Source: JANQSS01 sp965249735
GTDB lineage: Bacteria > Bacteroidota > Bacteroidia > Chitinophagales > Saprospiraceae
Direction: 5' to 3'
DNA: 64,000 nucleotides
Assembly: GCA_965249735.1 (NCBI GenBank)
Contig: CBDFMS010000023.1
Span: forward strand, 538,673 to 602,672
Below, in pieces: positions 1-8,846 of the stretch; the stretch's first letter is position 1; each line of letters starts with the position of its first letter. The notes beneath the pieces were generated by a model, which was not told where the DNA came from, did no database searches, and worked only from the letters and a program-made list of their open reading frames with translations. A program made the translations under genes and the position numbers.

Positions 1-773
1 TAGCCAGTGGTGCTAAGCCACTTGCTATTACCAATTGTCTCAATTTTGGAAATCCTTACAACCCTGAAGTCTATTATCAATTTGTACATACATTGAAAGG
101 GATGGGTGACGCCTGTAGCAAGTATGACACGCCAGTCACCGGAGGAAATGTCAGTTTCTACAATCAAACAGTGTTAGAATCGGGCACAGAACCTGTATTT
201 CCTACACCTACTATCGGTATGATCGGGCTGATGAAAGACACAAGCAAATTAATGACACTGGATTTTAAAGAGGCCAGTGACCAAATCCTTCTTGTTGGAC
301 AAAATCGAAACGATATCAATGGCTCAATTTATACCAGGGATGTGTTAGGCATTGAACATTCTGCGTGCCCATACATTGACCTCGAAGAAGAAAAGAAATA
401 TCAGGACGTCATTCTTGATATTATAGATCGCAACATGTGCCAAAGCGTTCATGATGTGGCCGATGGCGGCCTTTTCACTACGATTATGGAAAGTGCCATT
501 ATCCGAGAACTAGGATTTGAATTGCACAATCATAGTTCTATACGATTGGATGCCTGGTTATTTGGAGAAGCGCAGGGACGATATTTGGTATCCTGCAAAC
601 CGGACAATATTGACACCCTGACTGAACATTTGAAACGTCAAGATGTTCCTTATGAATTACTAGGGAATGTGCGTTCTGATGATGCAATAATCGTTGAGGA
701 CCAACGTTTTGGAAACATCAAAAACTGGAAAGACGTTTACTATAATAGATTGGAAGAACTGATAGAAAATTAA
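1..773 (+). CDS. purL: Phosphoribosylformylglycinamidine synthase PurL, C-terminal part (5' end outside window)
   Basis: This is the fourth step of de novo purine synthesis: ATP- and glutamine-dependent conversion of FGAR to FGAM in the cytoplasm. The frame is already open from position 3, well upstream of the first in-frame ATG at 93, so the gene enters from outside the window. The visible first residues include LAITNCLNFGNP and then GGNVSFYNQT, both typical of the PurL catalytic domain. Further on, SVHDVADGGL is the conserved segment of the second AIR-synthase-like half. The protein ends in ELIEN. The short C-terminus fits the small PurL of multi-subunit type rather than the large fused enzyme, but the N-terminal part cannot be seen. 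purK and purE lie far away at 57.4-59.1 kb. Confidence 0.93.
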   Translation, partial: ASGAKPLAITNCLNFGNPYNPEVYYQFVHTLKGMGDACSKYDTPVTGGNVSFYNQTVLESGTEPVFPTPTIGMIGLMKDTSKLMTLDFKEASDQILLVGQNRNDINGSIYTRDVLGIEHSACPYIDLEEEKKYQDVILDIIDRNMCQSVHDVADGGLFTTIMESAIIRELGFELHNHSSIRLDAWLFGEAQGRYLVSCKPDNIDTLTEHLKRQDVPYELLGNVRSDDAIIVEDQRFGNIKNWKDVYYNRLEELIEN

Positions 774-777
774 TTAT

Positions 778-1860
778 ATGAAAAGCTTATTACATCTCTG
801 CATTTTGTTTGCTTCGGCATTAATATTTGTTCAATGTCAATCTGGATCTTCGGATCTGACGATCTCCGGGAAAGTTTCCGGCGTGGATGATAATACCATT
901 CATTTTGAAAAGAGTCCGTTTAACTCACCGTTTGAAACAATAACGAAAAGTGATCTGACGGAAGATGGAACATTTTCTTTAGTCATCCCTAAACCAATAC
1001 AACCGGGCGTGTATCGCCTGCGAACCGGTGGACGACATACCCGAATCATACTGGATGGCACAGAAAGTTCCATTTCATTTGAAACCGATACTGACGGGTT
1101 TTCAAAAAATGTGTATGCCGTAAATGGTTCTCCGGGAACAGCAGAATACAATGCCATCATGGTAGAGCAATACGCCAATAAAGTAGACATAAACAGAGTA
1201 AAAGAATTGATCCAATCAGTTGAAAATCCATATGCGGCTCAAGTGTATGCAGGCACCTATTTAAAAAGTCGACCGGATTTCGTCAATCATCATGAAGATA
1301 TTATGAAGCGTTTAAAGGCAGAATATCCTGATGTTAAAAATGATTCCTACGCGACCTATATCAATCAAATGAACCAGCAATTAAAGGCGAAGCAAAGAAA
1401 TCAAAAACTTCAGGTAGGACAACCCGCACCCGAAATAACCATGCGTGACACCAAAGGTAAAACACGTAAGTTGTCAGATCTTCGAGGAAAAGTCGTCCTG
1501 GTCGACTTTTGGGCAAGTTGGTGTGGACCTTGTAGGAAAGCCAATCCACATGTCGTCGAAGTATATGACAAATACAATAGTAAAGGCTTCGAAGTATTTA
1601 GCGTATCGTTAGACGGCCTGGGACAGCAAGACAAAAAACGATACAGATTGGATGACGATGCATTTCAAAAAAAATTGAACGATTCTAAGAAACGTTGGTT
1701 AGCTGCAATTAAAAAGGATAATTTAAAATGGAATAACCACGTCAGCGACATGAGAAAATGGGAAACACCCTCGGCCAGGGAATATGGTGTAACCGGAATA
1801 CCCAAAACTTTTTTTGATCGATCGAGAGGGCAAAATAGCGGCCGTGAATCCTCGATTTAA
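778..1860 (+). CDS. TlpA-family thioredoxin-fold lipoprotein with DUF4369-like N-terminus, C-terminus frameshifted
   Basis: Probable periplasm-facing thiol-disulfide oxidoreductase. The N-terminus is a lipoprotein signal ending LIFVQC (lipid-bearing Cys20). Residues about 25-125 resemble DUF4369, common in Bacteroidota TlpA-like proteins. The thioredoxin domain carries WASWCGPC with Cys249 and Cys252. The reading frame as given ends at 1860 with a non-homologous tail after GIPKTFF. Dropping one T from the seven-T run at 1809-1815 restores a normal thioredoxin ending (FLIDREGKIAAVNPRF, then a helix) that stops at 1889-1891. So the gene is either a recent frameshift or a homopolymer sequencing error. 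It begins 4 bp after purL, but a functional link is not implied. The likely role (cytochrome maturation or oxidative repair) is inference. Confidence 0.85.
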   Translation: MKSLLHLCILFASALIFVQCQSGSSDLTISGKVSGVDDNTIHFEKSPFNSPFETITKSDLTEDGTFSLVIPKPIQPGVYRLRTGGRHTRIILDGTESSISFETDTDGFSKNVYAVNGSPGTAEYNAIMVEQYANKVDINRVKELIQSVENPYAAQVYAGTYLKSRPDFVNHHEDIMKRLKAEYPDVKNDSYATYINQMNQQLKAKQRNQKLQVGQPAPEITMRDTKGKTRKLSDLRGKVVLVDFWASWCGPCRKANPHVVEVYDKYNSKGFEVFSVSLDGLGQQDKKRYRLDDDAFQKKLNDSKKRWLAAIKKDNLKWNNHVSDMRKWETPSAREYGVTGIPKTFFDRSRGQNSGRESSI

Positions 1861-1972
1861 CCTGGAAGAAGCCGTTTTGAAAACATTGTGATAAAAATTT
1901 TTACTTTTGGTATGACGTTGGCCGAGAAGGTATGAACTAAATAACCCCTCCATTCCTCGCCAAATGTTATCG

Positions 1973-2007
1973 GCCTGTCCATACTGTGAGTATTGACAGG
2001 CTTTTTT
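1973..2007 (+). terminator. Rho-independent terminator after the TlpA-like gene
   Basis: GCCTGTC at 1973-1979 pairs with GACAGGC at 1995-2001. Inside it ATACT pairs with AGTAT around a GTG loop, with one mismatch between the two stems, and the hairpin is followed by a run of six T. It lies between the stop of the TlpA-like gene and the xseA start, so it separates the two transcription units. Confidence 0.8.
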
Positions 2008-2045
2008 AATCGGATTTTTGACTATTCAATCAGTATTTTTACAAA

Positions 2046-3281
2046 ATGCAAGCGGATGAAGTTTTTAGGCTTTCGGAATTGACGAGATACATTCAACAAG
2101 TATTAAGTCTCAATTTTGAGTCAGCGTTTTGGATAGAGGCTGAGGTGAACCAGGTATCCGAAAGCAGAGGAAATTTCTACCTGGAGCTGGTAGAAAAAGA
2201 TCTGGATTCTGAAGCGTTATTAGCCACCATGCAAGCCAGAATTTGGCGATCCAATCAGGTGATCATCCGTCGAAAATTGAACAGTGAAATTCGAGATTTT
2301 CTTCAGGCGGGTGTTCGTGTTAAATTTCGAGGTTCCCTGAAATTTCATCCTGTTTATGGCATGTCCTTCCAAATTGAAGATATCGATCAGGATTTTACGC
2401 TCGGGGAGTTGGAAAGAAAGAAATTAGAGGTGATTGACCGATTGAAAAAAGATGGTGTTTTTGAATTAAATAAATCCCTCGAACTATCTCCGGTTGTTCA
2501 ACGTCTGGCTGTCATAAGCTCCAGGACTGCTGCCGGACTGGTTGACTTCATAAATCAACTCCAAACGAATCAGCACGACATTCCTTTTTCCATTGACATT
2601 TATCATGCAGCCGTGCAAGGTGTCAACGCGGTTAAGGAAATCAATTATGCCCTCACAGAAATTAATAACTATACAGACTACTACGACGCCGTCTGTATTT
2701 TACGTGGTGGTGGTTCAAAACTTGATCTAAGCGCGTTTGACGACGAATCTATGTGCAGGACAATCGGAATGATGCAATTGCCTGTTTTGACCGGCATCGG
2801 TCATGAAATCGACACCTCAGTTGCAGATTTGACGGCGCATACAAAATTAAAAACGCCAACTGCCCTGGCGTCTTTTATTGTCGATCAAAATGTACATTTC
2901 CTGGCAGTGATTTATGAATCATACCAAATGGCGCTTACCCATGCCCGAAGACACCTTCATAATTGGAAAAATCAATTGACTGCCGTACGAGCTAAAAGTG
3001 AAACGAAGACGGACGCATTGATCCAAGTTGAAAAACATAATCTGAAACGACTTTCTCAGAAAGCTGAATACATATCAACTAAACAAATGCTTCTAATTAA
3101 ACAAAATTTAAATTTGTTGAAAATCAAATCACTCAGTGCTGATCCCCAATTAATCTTGGGAAGAGGATATACGCTGGTCAGTCAAAATGGAAATATCGTC
3201 AAGTCTTCTAAAGACATTCTATCTTCAGACGACTTAACTGTTTTATTTAAAGATGGAAAAATAGAAACACAAATTAAATGA
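2046..3281 (+). CDS. xseA: Exodeoxyribonuclease VII large subunit
   Basis: Large subunit of exonuclease VII, a cytoplasmic nuclease that degrades single-stranded DNA from both ends. The N-terminal about 100 residues form the OB-fold (FRLSELTRYIQQVL, then FWIEAEVNQ). The catalytic domain has AVISSRTAAGLVDF, the ILRGGGSKLDLSAFDD motif and GIGHEIDTSVADLTAH, all diagnostic of XseA. A long helical region follows, and the C-terminus holds the conserved ILGRGYTLVSQNG segment. At 411 residues it is slightly shorter than the E. coli protein. The stop overlaps the ATG of xseB by 4 bp, which implies translational coupling of the two subunits. Confidence 0.96.
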   Translation: MQADEVFRLSELTRYIQQVLSLNFESAFWIEAEVNQVSESRGNFYLELVEKDLDSEALLATMQARIWRSNQVIIRRKLNSEIRDFLQAGVRVKFRGSLKFHPVYGMSFQIEDIDQDFTLGELERKKLEVIDRLKKDGVFELNKSLELSPVVQRLAVISSRTAAGLVDFINQLQTNQHDIPFSIDIYHAAVQGVNAVKEINYALTEINNYTDYYDAVCILRGGGSKLDLSAFDDESMCRTIGMMQLPVLTGIGHEIDTSVADLTAHTKLKTPTALASFIVDQNVHFLAVIYESYQMALTHARRHLHNWKNQLTAVRAKSETKTDALIQVEKHNLKRLSQKAEYISTKQMLLIKQNLNLLKIKSLSADPQLILGRGYTLVSQNGNIVKSSKDILSSDDLTVLFKDGKIETQIK

Positions 3282-3481
3282 ATAAATCACTGGAAAAATT
3301 GACATACAAAGAGGCTATGAATAAGATTCAGCGGATCACTTCTGAAATCGAGTCGCTTGATGGTGATCTTGACATATTAATCACCAAAGTAAAAGAACTA
3401 AAAGAACTCATTCTTCACTGTGAGGGTAAAGTAATGGAAGCAGAAGAAGAAATTCGGGATATATTTGATGAAGAAGAATGA
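3278..3481 (+). CDS. xseB: Exodeoxyribonuclease VII small subunit
   Basis: A 67-residue helical protein matching the size and pattern of XseB: LTYKEAMNKIQRITSEIE followed by a region rich in Leu, Lys and Glu. Several copies of it bind one XseA in the holoenzyme. It begins inside the last codons of xseA (ATGA overlap). The tail is very acidic (EEEIRDIFDEEE). Confidence 0.93.
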   Translation: MNKSLEKLTYKEAMNKIQRITSEIESLDGDLDILITKVKELKELILHCEGKVMEAEEEIRDIFDEEE

Positions 3482-3513
3482 ACATTTATTCTCAAGACAC
3501 TAACCTTAACAAA

Positions 3514-3537
3514 ACTCGGTACTCGGTACTCGGTACT
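3514..3537. repeat. Short tandem repeat, 7-bp unit ACTCGGT
   Basis: ACTCGGT occurs three times head to tail plus a partial ACT, in the 70-bp gap between xseB and msrB. No coding or obvious regulatory meaning is visible; replication slippage is a sufficient explanation. Confidence 0.8.
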
Positions 3538-3551
3538 TAAATAAAATAGAC

Positions 3552-3935
3552 ATGAACAAATTAACTGACGAGGAAGCACGTGTTATCCTCAACAAAGGAA
3601 CTGAAAGACCCTTTACCGGAGAATATGACAAATTCTATGAAGAAGGTATTTACACCTGTCGGCAGTGCAATTACCCCTTGTACACATCGGAAGATAAATT
3701 CAGTTCCGGCTGCGGTTGGCCTTCATTTGATCAGGAAATCGAGGGGCATGTGACCAATGTTCCTGATGCTGATGGACGACGAACAGAAATAATTTGCGAC
3801 AATTGTAAAGGGCATTTAGGCCATGTGTTTACCGGAGAACAGATGACTGAAAAAAATACTCGTCATTGTGTCAATTCTATTTCAATCCGATTTAATCCGG
3901 CTGGTCAATCCGTGCCGGCCGTATTGAAGCCCTAA
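3552..3935 (+). CDS. msrB: Peptide methionine (R)-S-oxide reductase MsrB
   Basis: Reduces the R form of methionine sulfoxide in oxidised proteins. The 127-residue protein is a single SelR domain. Four zinc-binding cysteines appear as two CxxC pairs (CRQC and CDNC), the fold signature GCGWPSFDQEI is present, and the catalytic cysteine lies in RHCVNSISIRF near the C-terminus. There is no signal peptide, so it is expected in the cytoplasm. It stands alone after xseAB. Confidence 0.95.
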   Translation: MNKLTDEEARVILNKGTERPFTGEYDKFYEEGIYTCRQCNYPLYTSEDKFSSGCGWPSFDQEIEGHVTNVPDADGRRTEIICDNCKGHLGHVFTGEQMTEKNTRHCVNSISIRFNPAGQSVPAVLKP

Positions 3936-4061
3936 TGGTAGAGTACTGCGGATAGGTTGTACAACTGATTGATTCAACGTGAATTTGACTCTGGTGAATC
4001 CTGTTTCATCCAATTGTCAGGCTGATTCAAAACAAGTCGTTTACAGATAATCAAGATCATG

Positions 4062-4069
4062 TATATTTG
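4062..4069 (+). promoter_or_regulatory. Bacteroidota-type -7 box for tRNA-Arg
   Basis: TATATTTG matches the Bacteroidota TAnnTTTG -7 consensus exactly and lies 23 bp before the tRNA, which would put the transcript start near 4076. A TTTAC about 18 bp further upstream is a weak -33 candidate. The assignment rests on consensus and position only. Confidence 0.55.
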
Positions 4070-4092
4070 CGCGCTCAAACCATGTATAAAAT

Positions 4093-4166
4093 GGCCCCGT
4101 AGCTCAGCTGGATAGAGCAACTGACTTCTAATCAGTAGGTCTCAGGTTCGAATCCTGACGGGGTCA
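4093..4166 (+). tRNA. tRNA-Arg (anticodon TCT)
   Basis: A 74-nt cloverleaf can be folded by eye. The acceptor GGCCCCG pairs with CGGGGTC (one G-U pair), the D-arm is GCTCAGCTGGATAGAGC, and the anticodon stem ACTGA/TCAGT holds loop CTTCTAA with anticodon TCT. The T-arm contains GGTTCGAATCC. The discriminator base is A and CCA is not encoded. It reads AGA (and AGG by wobble) codons. Confidence 0.97.
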
Positions 4167-4530
4167 CGAAAAATGAGTGTGGGTTTGAGTGTGAGTGTGG
4201 GTGCATACCTCAACTCAACTGAATACATGCTCCTAACCATGAGCCGGGAACAATCGACAGCCAAACAATAGAACCCGATTTTATTCCTCCATGGCATTCT
4301 GAGGACCTCGCTCATCCATCAAATAAAATTGGTTCAATAGTTCACACTGCTTTGCTGATTTCCGCTGCAAAAGATATGAGGAACAATTTCATGTCCATCT
4401 AATCATTCATCTCAATGTGGTCGAGATCATAGAAGTTATAGGTTCAACGTCATGGCCCAAATTTGCATGTTCACCTTTACCGCGCTAATCACACGATATT
4501 AGTAACTCTATTAACCTTAATTGAAGTACC
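4167..4530. other. Intergenic stretch without a recognisable gene
   Basis: No plausible protein or RNA gene is visible between the tRNA and the next coding region. The first 35 bases are a GT-rich imperfect repeat built from GAGTGTG and GGGTTTG-like units. The rest is unremarkable AT-rich sequence that must contain the promoter of the following gene pair. Confidence 0.5.
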
Positions 4531-5433
4531 ATGACTGATTGTCATATGGTTTCATATAACACTGACCTACCAACTCTAATTACAAAAAGTCGAATTCAAT
4601 CCGTCCGATTAACAATATTCATTTTAACATGTATCATCATTGCAGGCAATGGCATGATTGGGAATGCACAAGGCGAATGTTGCGAGGTTGAGAATTGCAA
4701 ATCAAAAGCAACAGAATATGCAACCTTAATCAAAGGTGACATGAGTTTCTTACCCGATCTTGGTTCAGCCAACGACTTTGAATACCGAAGAATCTTAGAC
4801 GAGGCAATAAAATATCAAACAGCCGAATTCAATCGGATGTTCAGCAGCTATAATAAAATCCTCAAGTGGAATGATAAAGAAGGAGACAAATTCAAGTACT
4901 CCTGTGTACTAAACCAACTGAATGATCCAAAAGCCTTAAAATATTTGGATATTCTTAGAAAGGTTTATCCAAAGAAAAGCTCAGAATTGTCACCGGAATT
5001 TGGAAAAGCCTGGCACCTACAATCAGAGTTAGGTACAGGTGGAATTAATTTTGGACATGACAGCGAGCGATTTGTACTCTCTCTCAAATCCCTGGTGTCC
5101 TATACGTTTACCAAAAAAGACGAGGATACAGGTGGCCGAATTAGACTTTTGGCTGGTCCGGTTGTTCAGTATTCTGGATCAAACATCAAAATAGGTCCAT
5201 TAATTCGAAGTGAGTTCCGACTTTTTGATTTAAAAGCCAGTTATTTTAGCCTAGGAAATATTAAATTATTTATGGAGGGTCAATATCTAGCAAATGATTT
5301 TGAAGTTGGAGGAGGATTGGCCATCGAGTTATACAAATTCGGATATTGGATCGGCTCGGCAATAAATACAGACAATGGAAGTGTATCCGCCCAAACGGGG
5401 TTTATGTTTAGATTTGAATTATTCAATAAATAA
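4531..5433 (+). CDS. Secreted protein of unknown function, possible outer-membrane barrel
   Basis: I do not recognise the family. A hydrophobic stretch (LTIFILTCIIIAGNG) after a 26-residue polar leader is followed by IGNAQG, which looks like a signal peptide with cleavage after Ala. The true start may therefore be later than 4531. The mature N-terminus has a CCEVENC cysteine cluster and a helical, charged region. The last 120 residues alternate short hydrophobic strands with turns and end in a strand finishing FRFELF, the style of Bacteroidota outer-membrane barrels. The stop lies 7 bp before the patatin-like gene, so the two are probably co-transcribed. Function is unknown. Confidence 0.7.
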   Translation: MTDCHMVSYNTDLPTLITKSRIQSVRLTIFILTCIIIAGNGMIGNAQGECCEVENCKSKATEYATLIKGDMSFLPDLGSANDFEYRRILDEAIKYQTAEFNRMFSSYNKILKWNDKEGDKFKYSCVLNQLNDPKALKYLDILRKVYPKKSSELSPEFGKAWHLQSELGTGGINFGHDSERFVLSLKSLVSYTFTKKDEDTGGRIRLLAGPVVQYSGSNIKIGPLIRSEFRLFDLKASYFSLGNIKLFMEGQYLANDFEVGGGLAIELYKFGYWIGSAINTDNGSVSAQTGFMFRFELFNK

Positions 5434-5440
5434 TTAATAC

Positions 5441-6313
5441 ATGAAACGTGCTCTTATTCTCAGTGGTGGTGGTGCAAAAGGAGCCTTTACCGTTGGTGCA
5501 CTAAGCAAATTGGAAGAAAGAGGAATTAATGCCTTTGATGTAATCAGCGGTGCAAGCACAGGAGCACTCATCGCGGCATTGATATGCGCCAATCGGCTTC
5601 AAATTTTGCGAGATGTCTATCGCAGTGTACAAAATAGCGATATATTAAATCCTCAAAATATCGTACAAAATTTATTAGCCACAAACCCACCCAGGCCTTA
5701 CTTATTCGACTCGACACCGCTCGAGCAAATAATTGATCAACATGTAACTGAGAGTGTCTACCAGGACATCAGAACTAGTAGTTCAACTTTATGTTTAACT
5801 GCAATAAATTTACAAACCGGAAGACCTACGATTTTTTCCTCTAAAAGAATCGACAGTACGATGTATTATGAAGCCATTACCATCAGAAATCATGGTCATC
5901 TCAAAAAAGCCCTACTTGCCAGCAGCAATCAAGCCGCATTTTTACCACCGGTGACTATTCCTGTGAATAATAAAAATTTCCAATTTGTGGATGGTGGTAA
6001 TCGCGAAGTAGTTCCAACCAGGGTTGTAGCCAATCTCATGCCGCCGGGTCCAAACTTACCCAATCTACCTTCAAATGAAATTTATTTAATTAGCAATAAT
6101 CCAAGAAATATTACTGATGGGAAAGAACAATACAAATCATTTCTTGATGTATTGTTTCGGGCGATCAGCATTTTCGTACAAGACGTGAGAGAAAATGACA
6201 TAAATGTAATCATGGAATATCGGAACAGAACGGGTGCCAAACTCATCATTATCGAACCACGTAATGACCTGGATCCGGAATTTCCAACGGGTCTGCGATT
6301 TGATCCCATTTGA
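5441..6313 (+). CDS. Patatin-like phospholipase family protein
   Basis: A predicted serine acyl hydrolase acting on lipids. The patatin fold elements are in order: the oxyanion loop GGGAKGAF at residues 9-16, the nucleophile elbow GASTG near residue 43, and the catalytic Asp in DGGNREVVP near residue 185, giving a complete Ser-Asp dyad. The 290-residue length fits a single-domain bacterial patatin. No signal peptide or membrane segment is seen, so it should be cytoplasmic. It follows the unknown secreted protein by 7 bp and is likely in its operon. The substrate cannot be told from sequence. Confidence 0.9.
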   Translation: MKRALILSGGGAKGAFTVGALSKLEERGINAFDVISGASTGALIAALICANRLQILRDVYRSVQNSDILNPQNIVQNLLATNPPRPYLFDSTPLEQIIDQHVTESVYQDIRTSSSTLCLTAINLQTGRPTIFSSKRIDSTMYYEAITIRNHGHLKKALLASSNQAAFLPPVTIPVNNKNFQFVDGGNREVVPTRVVANLMPPGPNLPNLPSNEIYLISNNPRNITDGKEQYKSFLDVLFRAISIFVQDVRENDINVIMEYRNRTGAKLIIIEPRNDLDPEFPTGLRFDPI

Positions 6314-6526
6314 TGACAGGCTGGATGGTTCAAGGCCAAAATGATGCCGAAACCGTATTAAATTCTATCGTTTAATTATTGAACAATCCGCTGTCTAATT
6401 TCTATAATTTGGAAAAGTATGCAGAAATGATCATTCGCCCTCTTTCATTTCCTGACTTACAGCAGCCCAATTCTATTTTCTCACTCCAATCCAATATCTT
6501 TAGGTAAGCACAAACCAAGATATCAT

Positions 6527-8035
6527 ATGAGTGCGAACACCCAACGGCAATATAAAGGTCCATGGTGGCATGATCGCATCGCCCTGGCTTTTATCGGCGT
6601 TTTCTTAGCTGTGATCACGTATTTCCTTGTGCCTGGAGATACATACACAAAAGCTCCACATATGGCGGCCATTGTTGTACTGATGGCAATCTGGTGGATA
6701 TTGGAGGTTATACCCATTCCGGTCACTTCCCTTTTACCCATTTTTCTTTTTCCTCTTTTCGGTATAAGTGATGTTACCCTCGCAGGAAGCTACTATGGCA
6801 AGCCCATTATTTTCCTCTTTTTAGGAGGATTTTTACTTGCCCTCGGCTTGCAGCAATCCGGCGTACATAAGCGGATAGCACTGCGTGTGGTACAGGTCGT
6901 TGGAAGCAGTCCAAAACAATTAATTCTAGGTATTATGATCGCTTCGGGTTTTTTGAGCATGTGGATCTCCAATACGGCTTCCGTCATGGTCATGTTACCA
7001 ATCGGTTTATCCATCATGGAAGGTGTAAAGCAAGAAGTCAACGATGAAAAACTCATTTTAAATTTTGGAATATGCTTCATGCTCGGTATCGCTTATGCCG
7101 CTGACATTGGCGGTATGGCCACCTTAATCGGGACGCCTCCCAACCTCATCTTCCTCGAAATGTACCACGAATTAGTGCCAAACGTACCAGCAATCGGGTT
7201 CATGGACTGGATGCTCATCGGCCTACCGCTCAGTATTGTATTTATGACAGCGGGTTGGTTCATGCTCACACATTACATTTACAAGTTACCATCGGATGAT
7301 CTGTTTAAAGACAGTTTGGGGATTTCGACCCAGTTAAAAGAAATGGGGCCAATGACACGCGATGAAAAATTCACCGCATACATTTTCTTAGCTGCCGCCT
7401 TGTTGTGGATGACAGGCTCCAATATTCAAATCACTGATAATTTCACGTTATATGGCTGGCGTCACCTACTCAATCTGCCCAACGTATCAGATAGTGCAGT
7501 AGCCATTGCAACTGCTTCTTTATTATTTCTTCTTCCATCATCCGAACGAAAAGGAAAAGCCTTGTTGTCCTGGAAGAAAGCTCGGGAATTGCCATGGGGC
7601 ATTTTACTTCTTTTCGGAGGTGGCTTTGCTATTGCCGGGGGATTTGGTTTGTCAGGTCTGTCAAAATTAGTTGAGGCTATATTTTCTAATCTACCCCCAC
7701 TTTCTCCTTTGCTCATCATTGCAATTGTATGCATTTTTGTCACCTTTCTCACAGAACTTACCTCAAATTCTGCGATTACCAATTTACTGTTACCGATTCT
7801 AGCCGTTGGAGCCCTGGCCATGCAAATAGATCCAAAATTAATAATGATTCCGGCTACGCTTTCAGCGAGTTGTGCTTTTATGATGCCCATTGCATCACCC
7901 ACACAAGCCATTGTATTTGGATCTGGTTATGTCAGTATCACACAGATGATACGTACGGGTATCTGGTTTAATTTATTGGGTGTTATTTTGATTATGATCT
8001 TATTTGCCATAATCAGTACATTTTGGTGGGGATAA
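6527..8035 (+). CDS. DASS/SLC13-family sodium-coupled dicarboxylate transporter
   Basis: An inner-membrane symporter with roughly 12 hydrophobic segments over 502 residues. Family signatures are the two SNT motifs that bind sodium and substrate, MWISNTASVMVMLP in the first half and LTSNSAITNLLLP in the second, together with GTPPNLIFLE and SPTQAIVFGSGY. These are hallmarks of the divalent anion:Na+ symporters (succinate, malate, citrate and, in some members, sulfate). The exact substrate is not determinable. It is monocistronic, with a hairpin after its stop. Confidence 0.92.
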   Translation: MSANTQRQYKGPWWHDRIALAFIGVFLAVITYFLVPGDTYTKAPHMAAIVVLMAIWWILEVIPIPVTSLLPIFLFPLFGISDVTLAGSYYGKPIIFLFLGGFLLALGLQQSGVHKRIALRVVQVVGSSPKQLILGIMIASGFLSMWISNTASVMVMLPIGLSIMEGVKQEVNDEKLILNFGICFMLGIAYAADIGGMATLIGTPPNLIFLEMYHELVPNVPAIGFMDWMLIGLPLSIVFMTAGWFMLTHYIYKLPSDDLFKDSLGISTQLKEMGPMTRDEKFTAYIFLAAALLWMTGSNIQITDNFTLYGWRHLLNLPNVSDSAVAIATASLLFLLPSSERKGKALLSWKKARELPWGILLLFGGGFAIAGGFGLSGLSKLVEAIFSNLPPLSPLLIIAIVCIFVTFLTELTSNSAITNLLLPILAVGALAMQIDPKLIMIPATLSASCAFMMPIASPTQAIVFGSGYVSITQMIRTGIWFNLLGVILIMILFAIISTFWWG

Positions 8036-8082
8036 TTACTTTAAATTATTTCATCATTAATACAATCTCCAATAATAATGAA

Positions 8083-8111
8083 GGACGGCCTCTTATCCAG
8101 GAAAGCCGTCC
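8083..8111. terminator. Candidate terminator hairpin between convergent genes
   Basis: GGACGGC at 8083-8089 is perfectly complementary to GCCGTCC at 8105-8111 across a 15-base loop. It lies between the stops of the SLC13 transporter and the DUF1761 gene. No long T run follows, so it is a weak intrinsic terminator for either strand. Confidence 0.45.
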
Positions 8112-8142
8112 CTATTCAGAATGTTAGTTGTTCTCTTTAGTG

Positions 8143-8571
8143 TTAGCTTGGAAAATGATTCATGGCATCAAGAACGCCTCCCATAATTGCCAGGGTCAGC
8201 AACCAATAGCCGGCATTAATCAACATATTTTTCCAGGATTTTTGTTCAAATAATCCATTCGTGATAAAAATTGGAATCACAAAAAATACACTGATAATTA
8301 CACCGTGGACAGCGCCGTGTTTAAATGTATCAAATTCACCCTCTTGTCCGTCACCATTACAGAAATTAAGCAAAAAGAATGCAATGAGAAAAGACATAAC
8401 AATTGAAATGCCCATGGTCACACCCATATTTGCTTCTTTTGCTTTTTCTTCAGTCATGCCGATCGAATCCATCCATGCCTGACCAAATAAAGCTTTGTGG
8501 TAATAAATAAATCCCATTGCCATGGGTACTAGTGTTGCGATCACTAGCGAAAGCCAACTAACGTTTTCCAT
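8143..8571 (-). CDS. DUF1761 family membrane protein
   Basis: A 142-residue protein with about four hydrophobic segments. The start, with LSLVIATLVPMAMGFIYY followed by LFGQAWMDSIGMTEE, is the typical DUF1761 beginning (an integral membrane family of unknown role, frequent in Bacteroidota). The family's aromatic-rich first helix and the conserved W-M-xx-G-M-T segment are present. It is transcribed toward the SLC13 gene. No function can be assigned. Confidence 0.8.
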   Translation of the reverse strand: MENVSWLSLVIATLVPMAMGFIYYHKALFGQAWMDSIGMTEEKAKEANMGVTMGISIVMSFLIAFFLLNFCNGDGQEGEFDTFKHGAVHGVIISVFFVIPIFITNGLFEQKSWKNMLINAGYWLLTLAIMGGVLDAMNHFPS

Positions 8572-8846
8572 TTTGAGAAAGTTTTAAGTGATAAATGAAG
8601 CTATAAGATAGTGAAAATAATATATATATGACACTAGCTTACAAGTCAGTAGCTTCTATACATTCAAATAAATTCGATAGTTATTACCCACTTGGTTCTG
8701 AATTGATGTTGCAAAATATATTAACCCAGACAAATCCACCTTAAAACAAATTGCTCACCTACGCACACAATCCGCGTTATTTATCATACAATAACTTGCC
8801 ATAAGACGCAGGCGGTCTTCCACGACTCCTAGATTAAACCCAAAAT

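Noticed and set aside
7462..7911. 149-residue open frame opposite the SLC13 transporter
   Set aside because: The plus strand encodes conserved transporter motifs here; the antisense frame has no recognisable domain and is a codon-bias shadow.
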